Assembly (NCBI RefSeq): GCF_023101765.2 | Contig: NC_064239.1 | Location: forward strand, 5,442,001-5,506,000 | Direction: 5' to 3' | Source: Spodoptera frugiperda | Taxonomy: Eukaryota > Arthropoda > Insecta > Lepidoptera > Noctuidae | Length of the DNA: 64,000 bases | Part shown: positions 1 to 11,544 of the stretch, piece after piece | Layout of the letters: the number at the start of each line of letters is the position of its first letter | Numbering within the stretch: the first letter of the stretch is position 1 | Notes under the pieces: generated by a model | Told to the model about the DNA's origin: nothing | What the model saw: the letters and a program-made list of their open reading frames with translations, nothing else | Database searches by the model: none | Position numbers and translations under genes: made by a program

Positions 1-123
1 TATTTATTTATGACTGAAATTCTGTATTCAAACTACACGATGATTTAAAATATTTAACATTAAGAAAAAAAATACAAAGTTTTATGTAATAGTGCGTGAA
101 TGCTTCGTTCCAATTAGAACAAA

Positions 124-3100
124 ATGGAAGAGGAGATAAGATGTTTTGTTTGTAAAGAATTCTACAGGGAACCTGTATTACTACCTTGTGGACATGCACT
201 TTGCAGAGTTTGTGCCGTCAATTTACAGACCCATATACCAGAAGGAGATAACTCTGCAGCCTCTAACGATTACCAAGAAGCGGACAAAGCCTCGGTATCT
301 AGCGAAACTGACAGTGGAGTAGTATGTGGATCAAGGCCTAATAGTTACGCAGGAACTCCGGCAGCGCCCGCGTATTCGAGCGCGGCGTTTACAATAACTT
401 GTCCATCCTGCAGTAAATTAGTTTACTTGGATGACAATGGTGCCGAAGGGCTACCCCCGTTTCGTGTCATGCGAACTATTGTTGAGCGGTTCGGTGGTGT
501 TACTGGTGCTCCACCCGCTGAGGAGGCCTGCCAAATGTGCGAGGGTGAAAGGCGAGCAGCCGTGGTGAGATGTGAGCAGTGTTCAGTTCGGTACTGCGCC
601 GGCTGCCGCGATGCCTGGCACCCCACACGGGGGCCCCTGGCTCAGCACGAACTGCGGCCGCTGGGCACCACCTGTGCAGATCACGGCTCGCCTCCCGTCC
701 TCTATTGTAATGCCTGCTTAGTGCCCATATGTCAGCGCTGCCTTGCTGAAAGACACTCTACACATGAGACACAAGCTTTGTCCACGGCTGCCAGAGCTCA
801 TAAGGTAATATGAAATATCCAATGTAAAACCCTTGCAAACTGATTGCACTGCAATTAATTAAGACCAACTAGATATATGTAGCTGTATTTTACTTGACCT
901 GTGTTTCTATTTCAGACTGAATTATCACAATCATTGCAACATCTATCAGAACAAGCCAAAGCCATGACAGAATACATACAGCTAGTTAAAGGAACAGGGG
1001 ACAAAATTAATGTGAGTACTTCATTGTTATATACTTGCCCATACTGTACCTATGAAGTACATACAACATGACTTCTGGGCATTTATTTATTATAGCTACT
1101 TCAACTCAGTTCCACCAGCTCTGCTCGGCTCCTATTGATTGTAGCTTGATGTATTATAATATATTGTGATGCTTTTCTCCAAAATGCACTATCCAACACA
1201 AAAAACAACCAAAAAACTTCTATAGATACTAATCTATGTAATTATAAAGCTGAAGAGTAGAGTAACTGAAAAATAGATTTAGTTTGACTAACATATTAAT
1301 ATTCTTTATCCATAGGAGTCTTGTGAAGAATTGGAAAAACAAATTGACAATGCTTGTTCTGAAGTAACTCGTGCCATAGAAAGGAGACGTGATGAGCTTA
1401 TACGTGCAGCTAGAAACACACGATCTCAAGCCATAACCAATATGCGCTCCCTGACATCTCATGCTGCTCAGAAGCTGCGAGAAGCAACTGCTCTGCTGCA
1501 CTTCTCCATTGAAGCTCTCAAAGAATCTGACCATGCAGCTTTTCTACAGGTAAGCACTTTTTCATTGTATTTAGGCAACACCTAACAAGACCTTAACATT
1601 TTATTCTGCTCTAAAAATATTAATCTATGATTATACCCAGTATAATTTGCCAAATAAGTTTCTACCTATTCACTCAGTTATAAAAAGCAGATACTTTTAT
1701 AATTCCTATGATAAATCAACCATTTTACGAATCTAAAATATGTATTTATAGTTATTGATTCCTTTATCAATTCCGTATTATTAGATTGACCTGATTCTAA
1801 TGTAGCCGGTATCAATCAGCAAACAGTATTACATTATGTACTGTAATATTGATAAAGCTTATCTTCCGTGTCACAGCATTACTACTTACATATCTTAGTG
1901 GGTCTTAGTCCGATATCATCTTATTTTCATCAGGTCTCAAATATAACACATATTCAATACTTTACTATGCTGGAATCGTAGAGTATTGACACAACATCAC
2001 GCCATTTATTCCTGATAGAAGTTGATAAAGGTGCATGTGCTAGGGGTGAGCTTAAACTTAGATATAGGTGCAAATAATTCAGAATATTAAGAAACTGAAA
2101 ATATTTATAATATGTTTTATGATACAGTAATTGAACCTGAACGAAACTACTTATACGACAGTCTCGCTTACGGCGCAATGAGCGATGCAGTGCACGTGTT
2201 ATAAGTATATAACATTAGAACAATATCTAAACTAAGTACTTGAAATATATCCAACAGGATAACCAATAGAATTACTCAGACTATCGCGATCGTGTTGTGC
2301 CAGGTGTCTGTTATCAATAACTTTACAACTATCTAAGAAATGTAAACAAAGCGATGACTCGAACACATTATGGTAACCAAAGCTTTCAGAACAAAGGATA
2401 ATATTATTATGTTTTACTTATGGGGCATTCCATACACATATTTGGAGTCGACTTATAAATAATTCATATTTGTTCGACAACTAATTTTGTCTTGACTGCC
2501 TCATTGGTCAAGTGATCGCGAATGCGACTGTTGAACGACAAACCTCCAGTTCGATTCTCGCCTCGGACAAAATTAATTAGATATTTATTTTTTAAATTAT
2601 CGGTAATAGGATCGCCCTATGACGACGAAAGTTTAGTCGTATAAAAGAAATATGTACACCTCTGCTTATTCCCTTCAAGAATAACGACATAATATTTTTA
2701 GGTAACTGTTAAATTGCCTAATAATTTTAACACTCAACTATGTATATTTAACAAATACTTATTCTTCCAAACGCTTATTTTGTCAGGTGGGAAACATACT
2801 GTCGGCTCGCGCGCAGGAGACCGCGTCCAATCTGTGTTCATCATTAGACACCCCGCCCACCGCCCCAGCCCTCACACTCGACGTGGAACCAGTGTTGCGC
2901 ACCGTCCGAAGTATGAACTTCGTGGAATGCATACGTAAGTTTACCAACCATGTATAATGTACATACATTATAATAATATTGTATTGTACAAGACTACCAG
3001 TACATAACATGTTGGAATAACATGACAATTAAATATCTTTTCTTTTCTTGCTAACATTGGATATACAGCAGCGGAATGTCTTATGAAGTCATCAGGTAAA

Positions 3101-6100
3101 GAAATGTCATATAATCATAAATGTTATCTGTGAATTAAGTTGTTGAAGTATTTGGAACCCAATCTCGACTTATTAAAGCTGTGTTATTTAGAAATTCGTT
3201 CGCACATATGACTCCAAACGTAATTAGAAAAGTGGGTGGTAGTGCCTACCTTTTCGGCGTTTAATTTAAAACTCTTAATGTCGTATATCTTCAGTCGTCA
3301 ACCACAAGTGTAGTACGAAGGAGCGAAAAGTAATGTACCTACAGTAAAATGCGTTAAAGGAAGAAATAGACATTTTCGTAATGGTATCATAAACTAATAA
3401 ATAAATCATTATTATGACTAGAACCTTTTATGTTTTTCTCATCTTAATGGAGTTCTTAAAAGAGTACGGGCCGAAGCCAATTACATATAATTTTATATAA
3501 TGTTATCCTATTCATTTAAAAACTTTTTTATTATTATGACACAGCGCCGGGAGCCCCTGAGATGGCAGTGGAAGCCTGTGCAGCGCGCGGCTGTTCGTGC
3601 ACGCTTGCGTGGCGGGCTCCGGCACAACCCCACGCCGTGCGTGGATACGTGCTGGAACTAGACGACGGACTGGGCGGACCATTCCGGGTAAGCAAGTTTA
3701 CCAACACATAATATTACCTACAATGCAATCATATCACAGTGAACAATAGGCTCACCCCCTATTACATGGGACTTATAACACAAATGGTGAAAACGTGGGT
3801 GTACATTGTATAGTGGCATTACGTGTTGTAATGTGCACCTCTGCCTACCGGCAGTGAAGGGGTACCTTCGAGGATAAAAGGCGTGACGTTGTATGTGTGA
3901 ACCATATTATACGTGTATATAGGTAATACCCTATATACACATGTCAGTGTTATTTGATGCATATTTAATTCGTCAATAGGGAAATCCCCAAACAAACAAT
4001 AACCAACTTTATCACACCAAATGAAAAGTGAGTGTGCATTATTATTGTGTGCTACTTCTGATCTATATTATTTGTGTAATAAAAGGGTTAAATTTAATTT
4101 AAAGTAGATATCGAAAATATAATATTTAGCGATTTTTCGGAAGAATAAGTTAGTTACCTCCTTATTTTAATGGTGGTGATAGTGAGTCAATCTGGTATAA
4201 TACATTTTTTTTTCCCCTTTATAAAGTCTTAAAATAGCTTTAGTTTAAAAGAGCTTACTACACATTTAACATTGTATGGCTACTTGCATACATGTCTTGC
4301 CGTCAGACTTCAACTTTCCACTTGTTAATCTCACGCAAGTACTTACTCATCGTTGCATTTGAATTTAGAAAAGTTGGCAAACGTTTCTAGTACACTGTTC
4401 GTGCGCCAGTTAAATTACTTCTATTAAATTTCAAACATTATTAGACATTGAACCGGTCATTGCAAATATCCGTTTCTACTTAAAGATTAGTAATGGTAGG
4501 TAATAAATAAACTTAATAGGTAATAAGGCCTTGCTTAACTTGACTCAGTGATCACTTAAATCAGTCTTTATTACTACCAAAGTCTATTACTGTGAATACT
4601 ATTTAATGTCTAGTGTTATTTCCCTTAAATACACCTGTAATACCTACCTATTTATTAAGTAGATACTAAAATCGTCTAATTATAGCAATGTAACTACTAT
4701 GAAACTTGGGCGTTCTCTACACAGATTTAGAGTTTTTTTCTTAGTACTTATGAATGTATGAATTCTGCTGATCATTTTCATCTGTTCGCTTTATCACTAC
4801 GTCGTGCCTGAAACTTGTGTTGATGCCTATTGTTCAAACAATAGTTGGTGAGGGCCTCATTGTTCAAGTTGAATGATTTTATTGCGTCCAATATTAATCT
4901 GCCTATCCTTATTTCCAACAAAATACTTTAGGTGCAGACAGATTAAATGGATGAGATGCAAACAAAATATTTATCCTGTGATATAAGTATCACACAAGCT
5001 TGTAATTAAAGTGTAATTCATCATCATGAATTAGATTATGTTGCGATATCGCAACTGCATAATGTAAAAATCCTTTTTGTATGAGACGAATTTATCGTCT
5101 CGATTATAGAAATTCCGACTATAAGCACTTTGTGGAATATAAAGTAATAAACCTCAACAACATAGTAAATTAGATAACTCAACATATTCTTGGTACTTGA
5201 TTTTATTATTTTAACGCTTATCACTGTTTTTACTAGATAAAAATCTATTCGAATAAAAAAAATATCGAAATCGAATTTATAACATAATTGTAACGAGAGT
5301 TTCTCACCACAAAGTTCGTTACGAGGTTGTTGTACTCATTACGTGGAAAATGCAAAGATACAAGTATAGCATTCCGTAAATGATATAATGCAATATAAAA
5401 TAAGTCATTACTTATTATTATATGTACATGTATAGAGCTTTAATGTAGGTACACTATAAATACATATACACCGTTATGTAGATAGGTACATTATGATTAC
5501 AATACACAATACGGCTTATTGTTTTCATTTACTAACCATGCTCATCCCATTACTCGTCGTAAATTCTATAGCATATTATCATCTACATTTATCAAATGTA
5601 AGCTAATGTGGCCTTGTGGCGTATTTTTGTCGTAGATAAGCAGTCGTACCATTTTGTGATGCTATACATTCATGCTATCTCATTGTTTACCAAAAATTAT
5701 ACTGTTTTTGTTATTCGAAATATAGATTAGGCCATGTATATTATGATAAAGTGAGATAGTTCCACTTATTTATTAATATTAAATTGTTTTTCTTATGTTT
5801 ACAGGAAGTATATTGCGGGCGGGAAACAGTTTGTACTATAGATGGATTGCACTATGCCTCGTTGTACAGTGCCCGGGTGAAGGCTTTCAATGGAGCTGGT
5901 GAAGGTCCATACAGCGAAGTAATCGGGCTTCAAACCTCTCCAGGTACTTAAAACATATTGAACTTTCCTATCATAATAGGAGATATTAACGATTTTACTT
6001 CTTGTAAGTACTACATTAATATTTCTATTTCAGTGGCATGGTTCACATGGGATGCGCGGTGTGCGGAGGCCGAAGGTGGAGTGACGCTCAGTGCAGACGG

Positions 6101-6849
6101 ACTAAGTGCGGCTGCGGCGGGCTGGCAGCCACGCGTCGCGCTCGCTGACCAACCACTCGCTCGCGGCTTGCACTACTGGCGACTGCGCATTGACAGATAC
6201 GATGGCGACGCAGATCCTGCCTTCGGAATTGCTAGGGCGGATGTTGCCAGAGATAAGATGCTAGGTCAGTTCTACTAGCATAATAATTTAGATCTAAAAC
6301 TCCTACAGTCACAACTTTTCGATTATGGCAAACCCCCTCGCCCTTCCAACTTTCTCCTAAAGGGCCTTTGTTCAGCAAACCGAAACCCGAAAGTAACCAT
6401 GGGTAAATTTATTTTCGTAGGTAGCGACGCATTGGGATGGGCGATGTACATTGATGGGTCGAGGTCGTGGTTCGTGCATGGCGGCGCGCACGGAGGTCGG
6501 GCGGCGGGAGGCATCGCACGAGGTTCCTGCGTCGGTGTACTGCTTGATCTCACTCGTGGCACGCTGCGTTTCACTGTGGACGACCAACCCCAGGTATGCA
6601 ACTTAAATTGATTGTGACTATATCTAATTTTATAGGCTTTGTTCAAGAAAGCAAGGCTGCTTATTTTGTTTGGTACATTTACCGACATTTAGTAAACCTG
6701 GGTTACTTTTGCAGGGTGATATAGCATTTACCGGTCTTCGCGGAGCTTTCTACCCGGCTGTTTCATTAAACCGCGGTGTGGCCGTCACTCTGCAGCCAGG
6801 CCTGCCGCCGCCACCAGACCTGCTCATATCACAACTGTCTATTGAATAA
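124..6849 (+). CDS. Trim9: TRIM9-type E3 ubiquitin ligase, complete, ten exons
   Basis: Coding exons, each with a GT-AG border and consistent phase: 124-804, 916-1011, 1316-1549, 2787-2934, 3072-3095 (micro-exon), 3545-3687, 5805-5943, 6034-6264, 6421-6593, 6715-6849; 667 residues with the micro-exon, 659 without. Domains in order: split RING with C7, C10, the C22GH..C27..C30 block and C93/C96, interrupted by a low-complexity insert of about 50 residues; B-box 1 (C136, C139, C150, C153, C158, C161, H166); B-box 2 (C184, H187, C195, C198, C203, C206, H211, H214); coiled coil about 228-340; COS box in exon 4 (VLRTVRSMNFVECI); fibronectin III in exons 6-7; SPRY in exons 8-10. This RING-BB-CC-COS-FN3-SPRY order is class I TRIM (TRIM9/TRIM67), whose members act as E3 ligases on the neuronal cytoskeleton and in axon guidance. 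The start MEEE-RC-VC matches the family start. Insects usually have one such gene, so TRIM9 is preferred to TRIM67. Joins are inferred from splice signals, not from transcripts. Confidence 0.93.
1550..2786 (+). other. Trim9 intron 3 with a decayed SINE head
   Basis: Intron between coding exons 3 and 4. It is AT-rich and has no coding evidence. At about 2491-2580 it holds a decayed tRNA-like head with a B-box-like block (agttcgattct), related to the SINE at 18149. Confidence 0.7.
2491..2580 (+). repeat. Decayed tRNA-derived SINE head
   Basis: The block gactgcctcattggtcaag followed about 40 nt later by agttcgattctcgcctcgg parallels the head of the SINE at 18149 (attgcctcgttagtcgag ... ggttcgattcccgggtcgg). 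A-box and B-box positions are recognisable but mutated, so it is an old copy. Confidence 0.65.
3072..3095 (+). CDS. Trim9: 24-nt in-frame micro-exon of Trim9, probably alternative
   Basis: Between exon 4 (ends in phase 1 at 2934) and the FN3 exon (starts at 3545) lies a short stretch with a tandem acceptor cagcag ending at 3071 and a donor gtaaag at 3096. Using the second AG gives eight residues, PECLMKSS, and leaves phase 1. Because 24 is divisible by three, inclusion or skipping both keep the reading frame into exon 6. Using the first AG (exon from 3069) brings in an in-frame TGA. The encoded residues would sit in the linker between the COS box and FN3. Supported by splice signals and open frame only. 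Confidence 0.5.
3688..5804 (+). other. Trim9 intron 6, AT-rich, holding a SINE tail
   Basis: Longest intron of the gene (2.1 kb). Apart from the SINE tail at 3745-3900 it holds only AT-rich single-copy-looking sequence with no open frame of note. Confidence 0.75.
3745..3900 (+). repeat. SINE 3' portion
   Basis: Shares caataggctcaccccctatt, acaaatggtgaaaa, the gtgtac block and the ataaaggcgtgac end with positions 18325-18462, where the same tail is joined to a tRNA-like head. This copy lacks the head, so it is 5' truncated. Confidence 0.8.
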
Positions 6850-7944
6850 AATCGCAGCTAATTACTAAACAACAAGAATGACACAAATTAAGTGAAACTT
6901 TGCTAAGTTGTAGAGACAGTATAATAACGCTATGAGCGCACCAGTCATACCTTTGCATTCTTATTATTAAATGACAACTTATGATGTGTGGCATACAGAT
7001 ACAGATAAACTATGACCTGACTTACAAGGTGATACTTCATCCCAGTAACAGAAAGCGGGAATACAACAATGGCAGCTATATTTAAAAGCTCTGTGATTAA
7101 AAGTCAAAGCAACTCAGTTAAACTTGTTGTTATCGAGTTTCATATCAACTTCTTTTTAGTATATGTATAAATTATCACGTCATGTGAACGAAAAGTACAT
7201 TTTTATTAAGAATTACGCACATATTATAAACTTTTTAATTCATACTTAATTAAGGATTTCAATGTCCACATGTACCGACTTGGTTATATTTTGTACTTAT
7301 TTGATACGCCTACTTAAATGCGCAATAGAATATCGAATTTACATTAAGAATTGTTATTAAATACGTATTTTGTAATGGCCCTTAGTTGTAAGCTGTGTTT
7401 AAAACGTATAAATTAATGTCATTTAGATAGATATTAGAAATTGGAATGTGTGAAATTGGTTTGTTTACAATTATTAATATTTTTAAAACGGTATGCCATA
7501 AAATGCTATTAATATATTATAATAACGATATAATGGAGTACATAAAATACTTCTTTAAGTAAATTTGGAACTTGTACTTAATAAACATAATTTGATCTCT
7601 TCAATTAAAATTAAACTATTTAGTCATGCATGAAATATGAACAAAATAATTTAATGTTACGACAAAGTAATACATGACAATGTAAGTTAATTATTTTTCA
7701 TTTTAAGTTATTTTTTAAATCTGATTAACCAGTTGTGTAGAATGTCAGGGGACCTGAGACGTAATTAAAAGATTCCAATACCCACCAGAACTATCCGCCA
7801 ATTGATTTGTTTATCTGTAAGACAGCTATATTTTTTTATTACGCCTATTTATATTATGTGATGAACTGCCTATCTTATTTGTAATAAACATGTGTTCAAA
7901 ATTTAACTTCGACATCCGTTTTTTTACAATAATAAATAAATATT

Positions 7945-8060
7945 GCCTTTATCCCCGAAGGGGTTGGCAGAGTAATGCCACCTTATAATGTTTTGTGTAA
8001 TTATTTCATAAAGTGTCTTTCCATTGAGTACTGGGTGGTAAGTAGGGAACTTACCATCCA
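7945..8060 (-). repeat. SINE tail, reverse orientation
   Basis: Read on the minus strand it contains ctctgccaaccccttcgggg followed by ataaaggcaat, matching the ctgcctaccccttcgggaat-aaaggcgtgac end of the SINE at 18149-18462. The remainder is diverged. Confidence 0.6.
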
Positions 8061-8936
8061 GTCAAGTACTTCTTCCAATTAACTTTCTGTCAAGTACCTA
8101 TTTAGCAGAGAATGATGCACAATATGAACTGTGACGTCACAGCAATAATATCAGCAGCGAGATATACACCTACAGTACACTAATCTTAATCTTGTTACAT
8201 AAATATTTAATAAAATAATTACCCTTTTCGTTGCTTTAGAGATAATAAAAACTTCCTTCGTACGAAATATTCCCCTATATACTTTTACTTTTTGAAAGAT
8301 ACATTTAAAAGAAAGTAGGAACTTCACAATTCATCAGAATTTTGTTCTGCCGTATTTATTTAAACCCTTTTGTTCTTACCTGATTAGCCACCGTTAATCT
8401 AGATCTACATATCCTGTACAAATAAACTTATTAGAACAAATTGCTTCGAAATCACCTTACAATTAACTGCCGTACTCAGAGACATCGATTACCTACTTAA
8501 ACTATTCGATTTTGAATCGAAAACAATTGCTAAGGTGATGTTAAGTAGGGTATAGTTAAATGACTCTGAGCATGGTGGTAAGACCCTAGTAGTTGCAATT
8601 AAAGTAAAAATGTAACTGGCATACATACTACCTAATTATAAGAAAACAGTACTATTGACTTCCATAACTTACTGTGTATGTACTTAATTACGACTGATTT
8701 TAATAAAATACTTTTTATTTAAAATGTGTATCATTGATTTAAGTAAAAATTATGTAGGTAGGTATTCGATACAAATGGAATTAATATCAATAATGACAGG
8801 ACCGATAATAGTTTTAATATTGTATTTCCTTCCACCTTGTGTGTCCATTATGATGCAATGAACGAAGGTGGAATGGCTAAATCGTTGTAATAAAAAAATA
8901 GACAGAATGGAAACGAATCGTAGCTCTAGTTTACCG

Positions 8937-9035
8937 ACCCGGTGTTGCGACTGCCTAGCAGTAGGAACGGGTGGTTTTTAGTAAGTCTGACACTACCTCT
9001 CGTCTCCCCAAGGCAAGAGGAGTCATAAAAAAAAA
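8937..9035 (+). repeat. Interspersed repeat, agtctgacactacctctcg family
   Basis: The segment tagtaagtctgacactacc with a ctccccaaggcaagaggagtcat block has a second diverged copy at about 24318-24395 (agaagtctgacattccatctcg, caaagcgagggaag). The motif is a familiar lepidopteran interspersed repeat. The class, SINE or MITE, is not determinable here. Confidence 0.6.
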
Positions 9036-11544
9036 GCAAGTCTTTACCTATAGCGAATATAGATAAGAAACATTACTTGTAAGTTTATATCTAAGGTGAA
9101 TAAAAAAATAAAAAAAAGGAAATGGCGTGAAGAGTTTATTTTTGGCCCGTTTTTAACAACAATATATTTCTGAAGTAGATAAAACAAGATAAACAATTAT
9201 TAAATTACAGAATATGCCACTGCCAATATAGGTCACTCTAGGATGTATACTATTTCGACTCGTATTTTGTATAAGAGCATGATTTATTGAAATATCTATA
9301 TAAAATCTTATTTGATATGCTTTCTATTTCGGGTTTCAAAATATTTTGTTTATGATCATAATTTTAATTTTCCTGATTGCTAGTGTAGCAGCAACGCCGA
9401 TTCAAATATTTTTAACACAAAGGGTTTGTCAGAGGCATAAAAAAATGTGTCATTTATAATCATCATGTCAAAACATCATGCATATTAAAATGAAAATAAG
9501 AGATCACATACTGAGCATGAGTTTCGACTAACAACTGCATTTTTTATTTTCAGTCTACACAATTTGCTTTTCAAGTTAATACTCTGAGACCTATCATTTT
9601 CTAAGACAGTAAATGTGAATCAACGTTGTCACACGTGTACAGTAACAAATTAATCAGGATATTGCTCTTTATTTTATTAACCTGCGTAGTTTCGTAATAT
9701 TAAATGGTCATTTACATTTACACATACTTCGAGATTATCGGAAGACTAAATAATTAAATTTATAGTTCAAAGGTACACACACGAATCTTAACCCAGTTAC
9801 GCACGATCAGCAACACAGATGCTTATATTTTCAATTACATCCAATTATTCGGTATATTTTATAACTATAAACACATACAGTCGCTGTGTTGCTGGGTGTA
9901 CCATGAAACCATCATAACCTTTATCACAGATATATTTTGTCAAAATCATTTTCCATGACTCACAACATTTGTATGCAATTTTCACCAATTATTGAATCAA
10001 GCTTCCACTTTCCAAAACAATCCTTATTCTAAATACAATCAGCAAAGCAATCTTTACAATTCTCAATTTGGTCTATTCTTAATTTTACAACCTGTAATTT
10101 GCGCTAACACTTCTTATAGGTCAAATATAACAGGCTAATAAAATAAGATTTGTAACAAATTCTAAAACTCCGAAAACACAAATTACAATTATGATGTTTC
10201 AATTTTTTCATTTCCTTGCAAAATTGAGTAATCTAATTCATTAAAAAGTAGGCTTCCAAACAAATATGAAAATTGACAGTAGTATATATATTATAAGAGA
10301 TGTCCTGTATTGAGTACCAACAGATTTATTTAGACAAACTTAAAAGATTCGACAAATTCTGGTTGTACTCTATACTTTTGGTAAGGCCTGTTGACCAAAT
10401 AACTCTTCACTTGACATCCCGAATCATTTTTTCCCCCTGAGAGCAGATGGTGATATCGTTTATTTACACGAAGCCCTCTAAAATGTTCCCCAAAATGAGC
10501 AACACGCCATTTCTGCAAACCACAACAGAATGGTTTATTCCTCATTGTGTCACAGCTCTTGCAAATATTATGTTTTATAAAATAATGTTGACTTAAATAC
10601 CAGATAAGCCTGGAGCACCGATAAAGATAAAAACACATTACTGTGTATTATTAATTGCCATTGAGTTGTGATTGAGATGATAATATGGCCACTTTAAATT
10701 ATTTATCTTTAGTCAATATCCTCCAGACCTATATTTTAAACTGTAAATTACTGAACTCTGTGACAGAACCGCTTAAAAATAAAATATAATCATTGACATG
10801 ATAAAAATTCTTCAAAGCTAGGTCAAAATGATACTACACCCAGATCAAAATAAAACTGAAAAAATATTTTTTGATTATACTCGTTTGAGATCAGTTAAGT
10901 TTTGTCTGAAGGGGTTTGTATCATCATGACCTTCCTTTTATAAATGTGGCTTGTTGACAAATATTGTTTCAAGCGGCCAGAAACAACATGATATACACTG
11001 AAATGTTTCTTCTTTAACAATAGATGTTGTTTGAGCTAGTCTAGTTACCTACCCACCTTACAGAATTTAAAAGTTATTTTGATTGAAAATAAAACTGGTG
11101 CTAGCTCAAACTTATATACATATACTGTGGATAGGCACTCATGATATCAACAGAAAGTCAACCACAATTTATGTTAAGATGCTGGACAAATCTAGGTAGA
11201 CTCTCAGAGATGATGCTCAAATAAATATTTTTTATATTTTAACAATGTAGGAATTCGCACACAATATCCAATATGGACAAAGTACACAAGATACCTTTTT
11301 GTTTATGTCCTGATGTGTGGTTTATTTACACTTTAAAAAAGTAACCCATTTCAGGTCAAAGTCTTACTCACGATAAACTATTTACACTCACATTTTGTTA
11401 CAATAAATTCATTACACTTTTTTACAAATAAGTTTTTGTTTTTAAAGATTTAAACTATGTAGTTCCTTTCACCAGTCAGCAAGTCCAGTTAGATGGGGCA
11501 CGCGCAGCGGGCAAGTGCGCGAGCGGTGCGACGACGGCACGGCG

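Larger units (their letters stand above)
6850..11544. other. Tail-to-tail intergenic region between Trim9 and me31B
   Basis: Contains the 3' UTR of Trim9 (several AATAAA signals, for example in cttaataaacat near 7579 and gtaataaacatg near 7881) and that of me31B (TTTATT on plus, i.e. AATAAA on minus, near 11320). It holds two repeat fragments (7945-8060 and 8937-9035) and otherwise AT-rich sequence. A minus-strand 102-codon frame at 10330-10638 is the only longer open stretch; it may lie in a long me31B 3' UTR and I do not recognise it. Confidence 0.6.

Noticed and set aside
10330..10638. Minus-strand 102-codon frame with several Cys
   Set aside because: No recognised family and no splice partner; it lies downstream of me31B on the same strand and may be part of a long 3' UTR. 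Not supported as a gene, though a protein search would be worthwhile.
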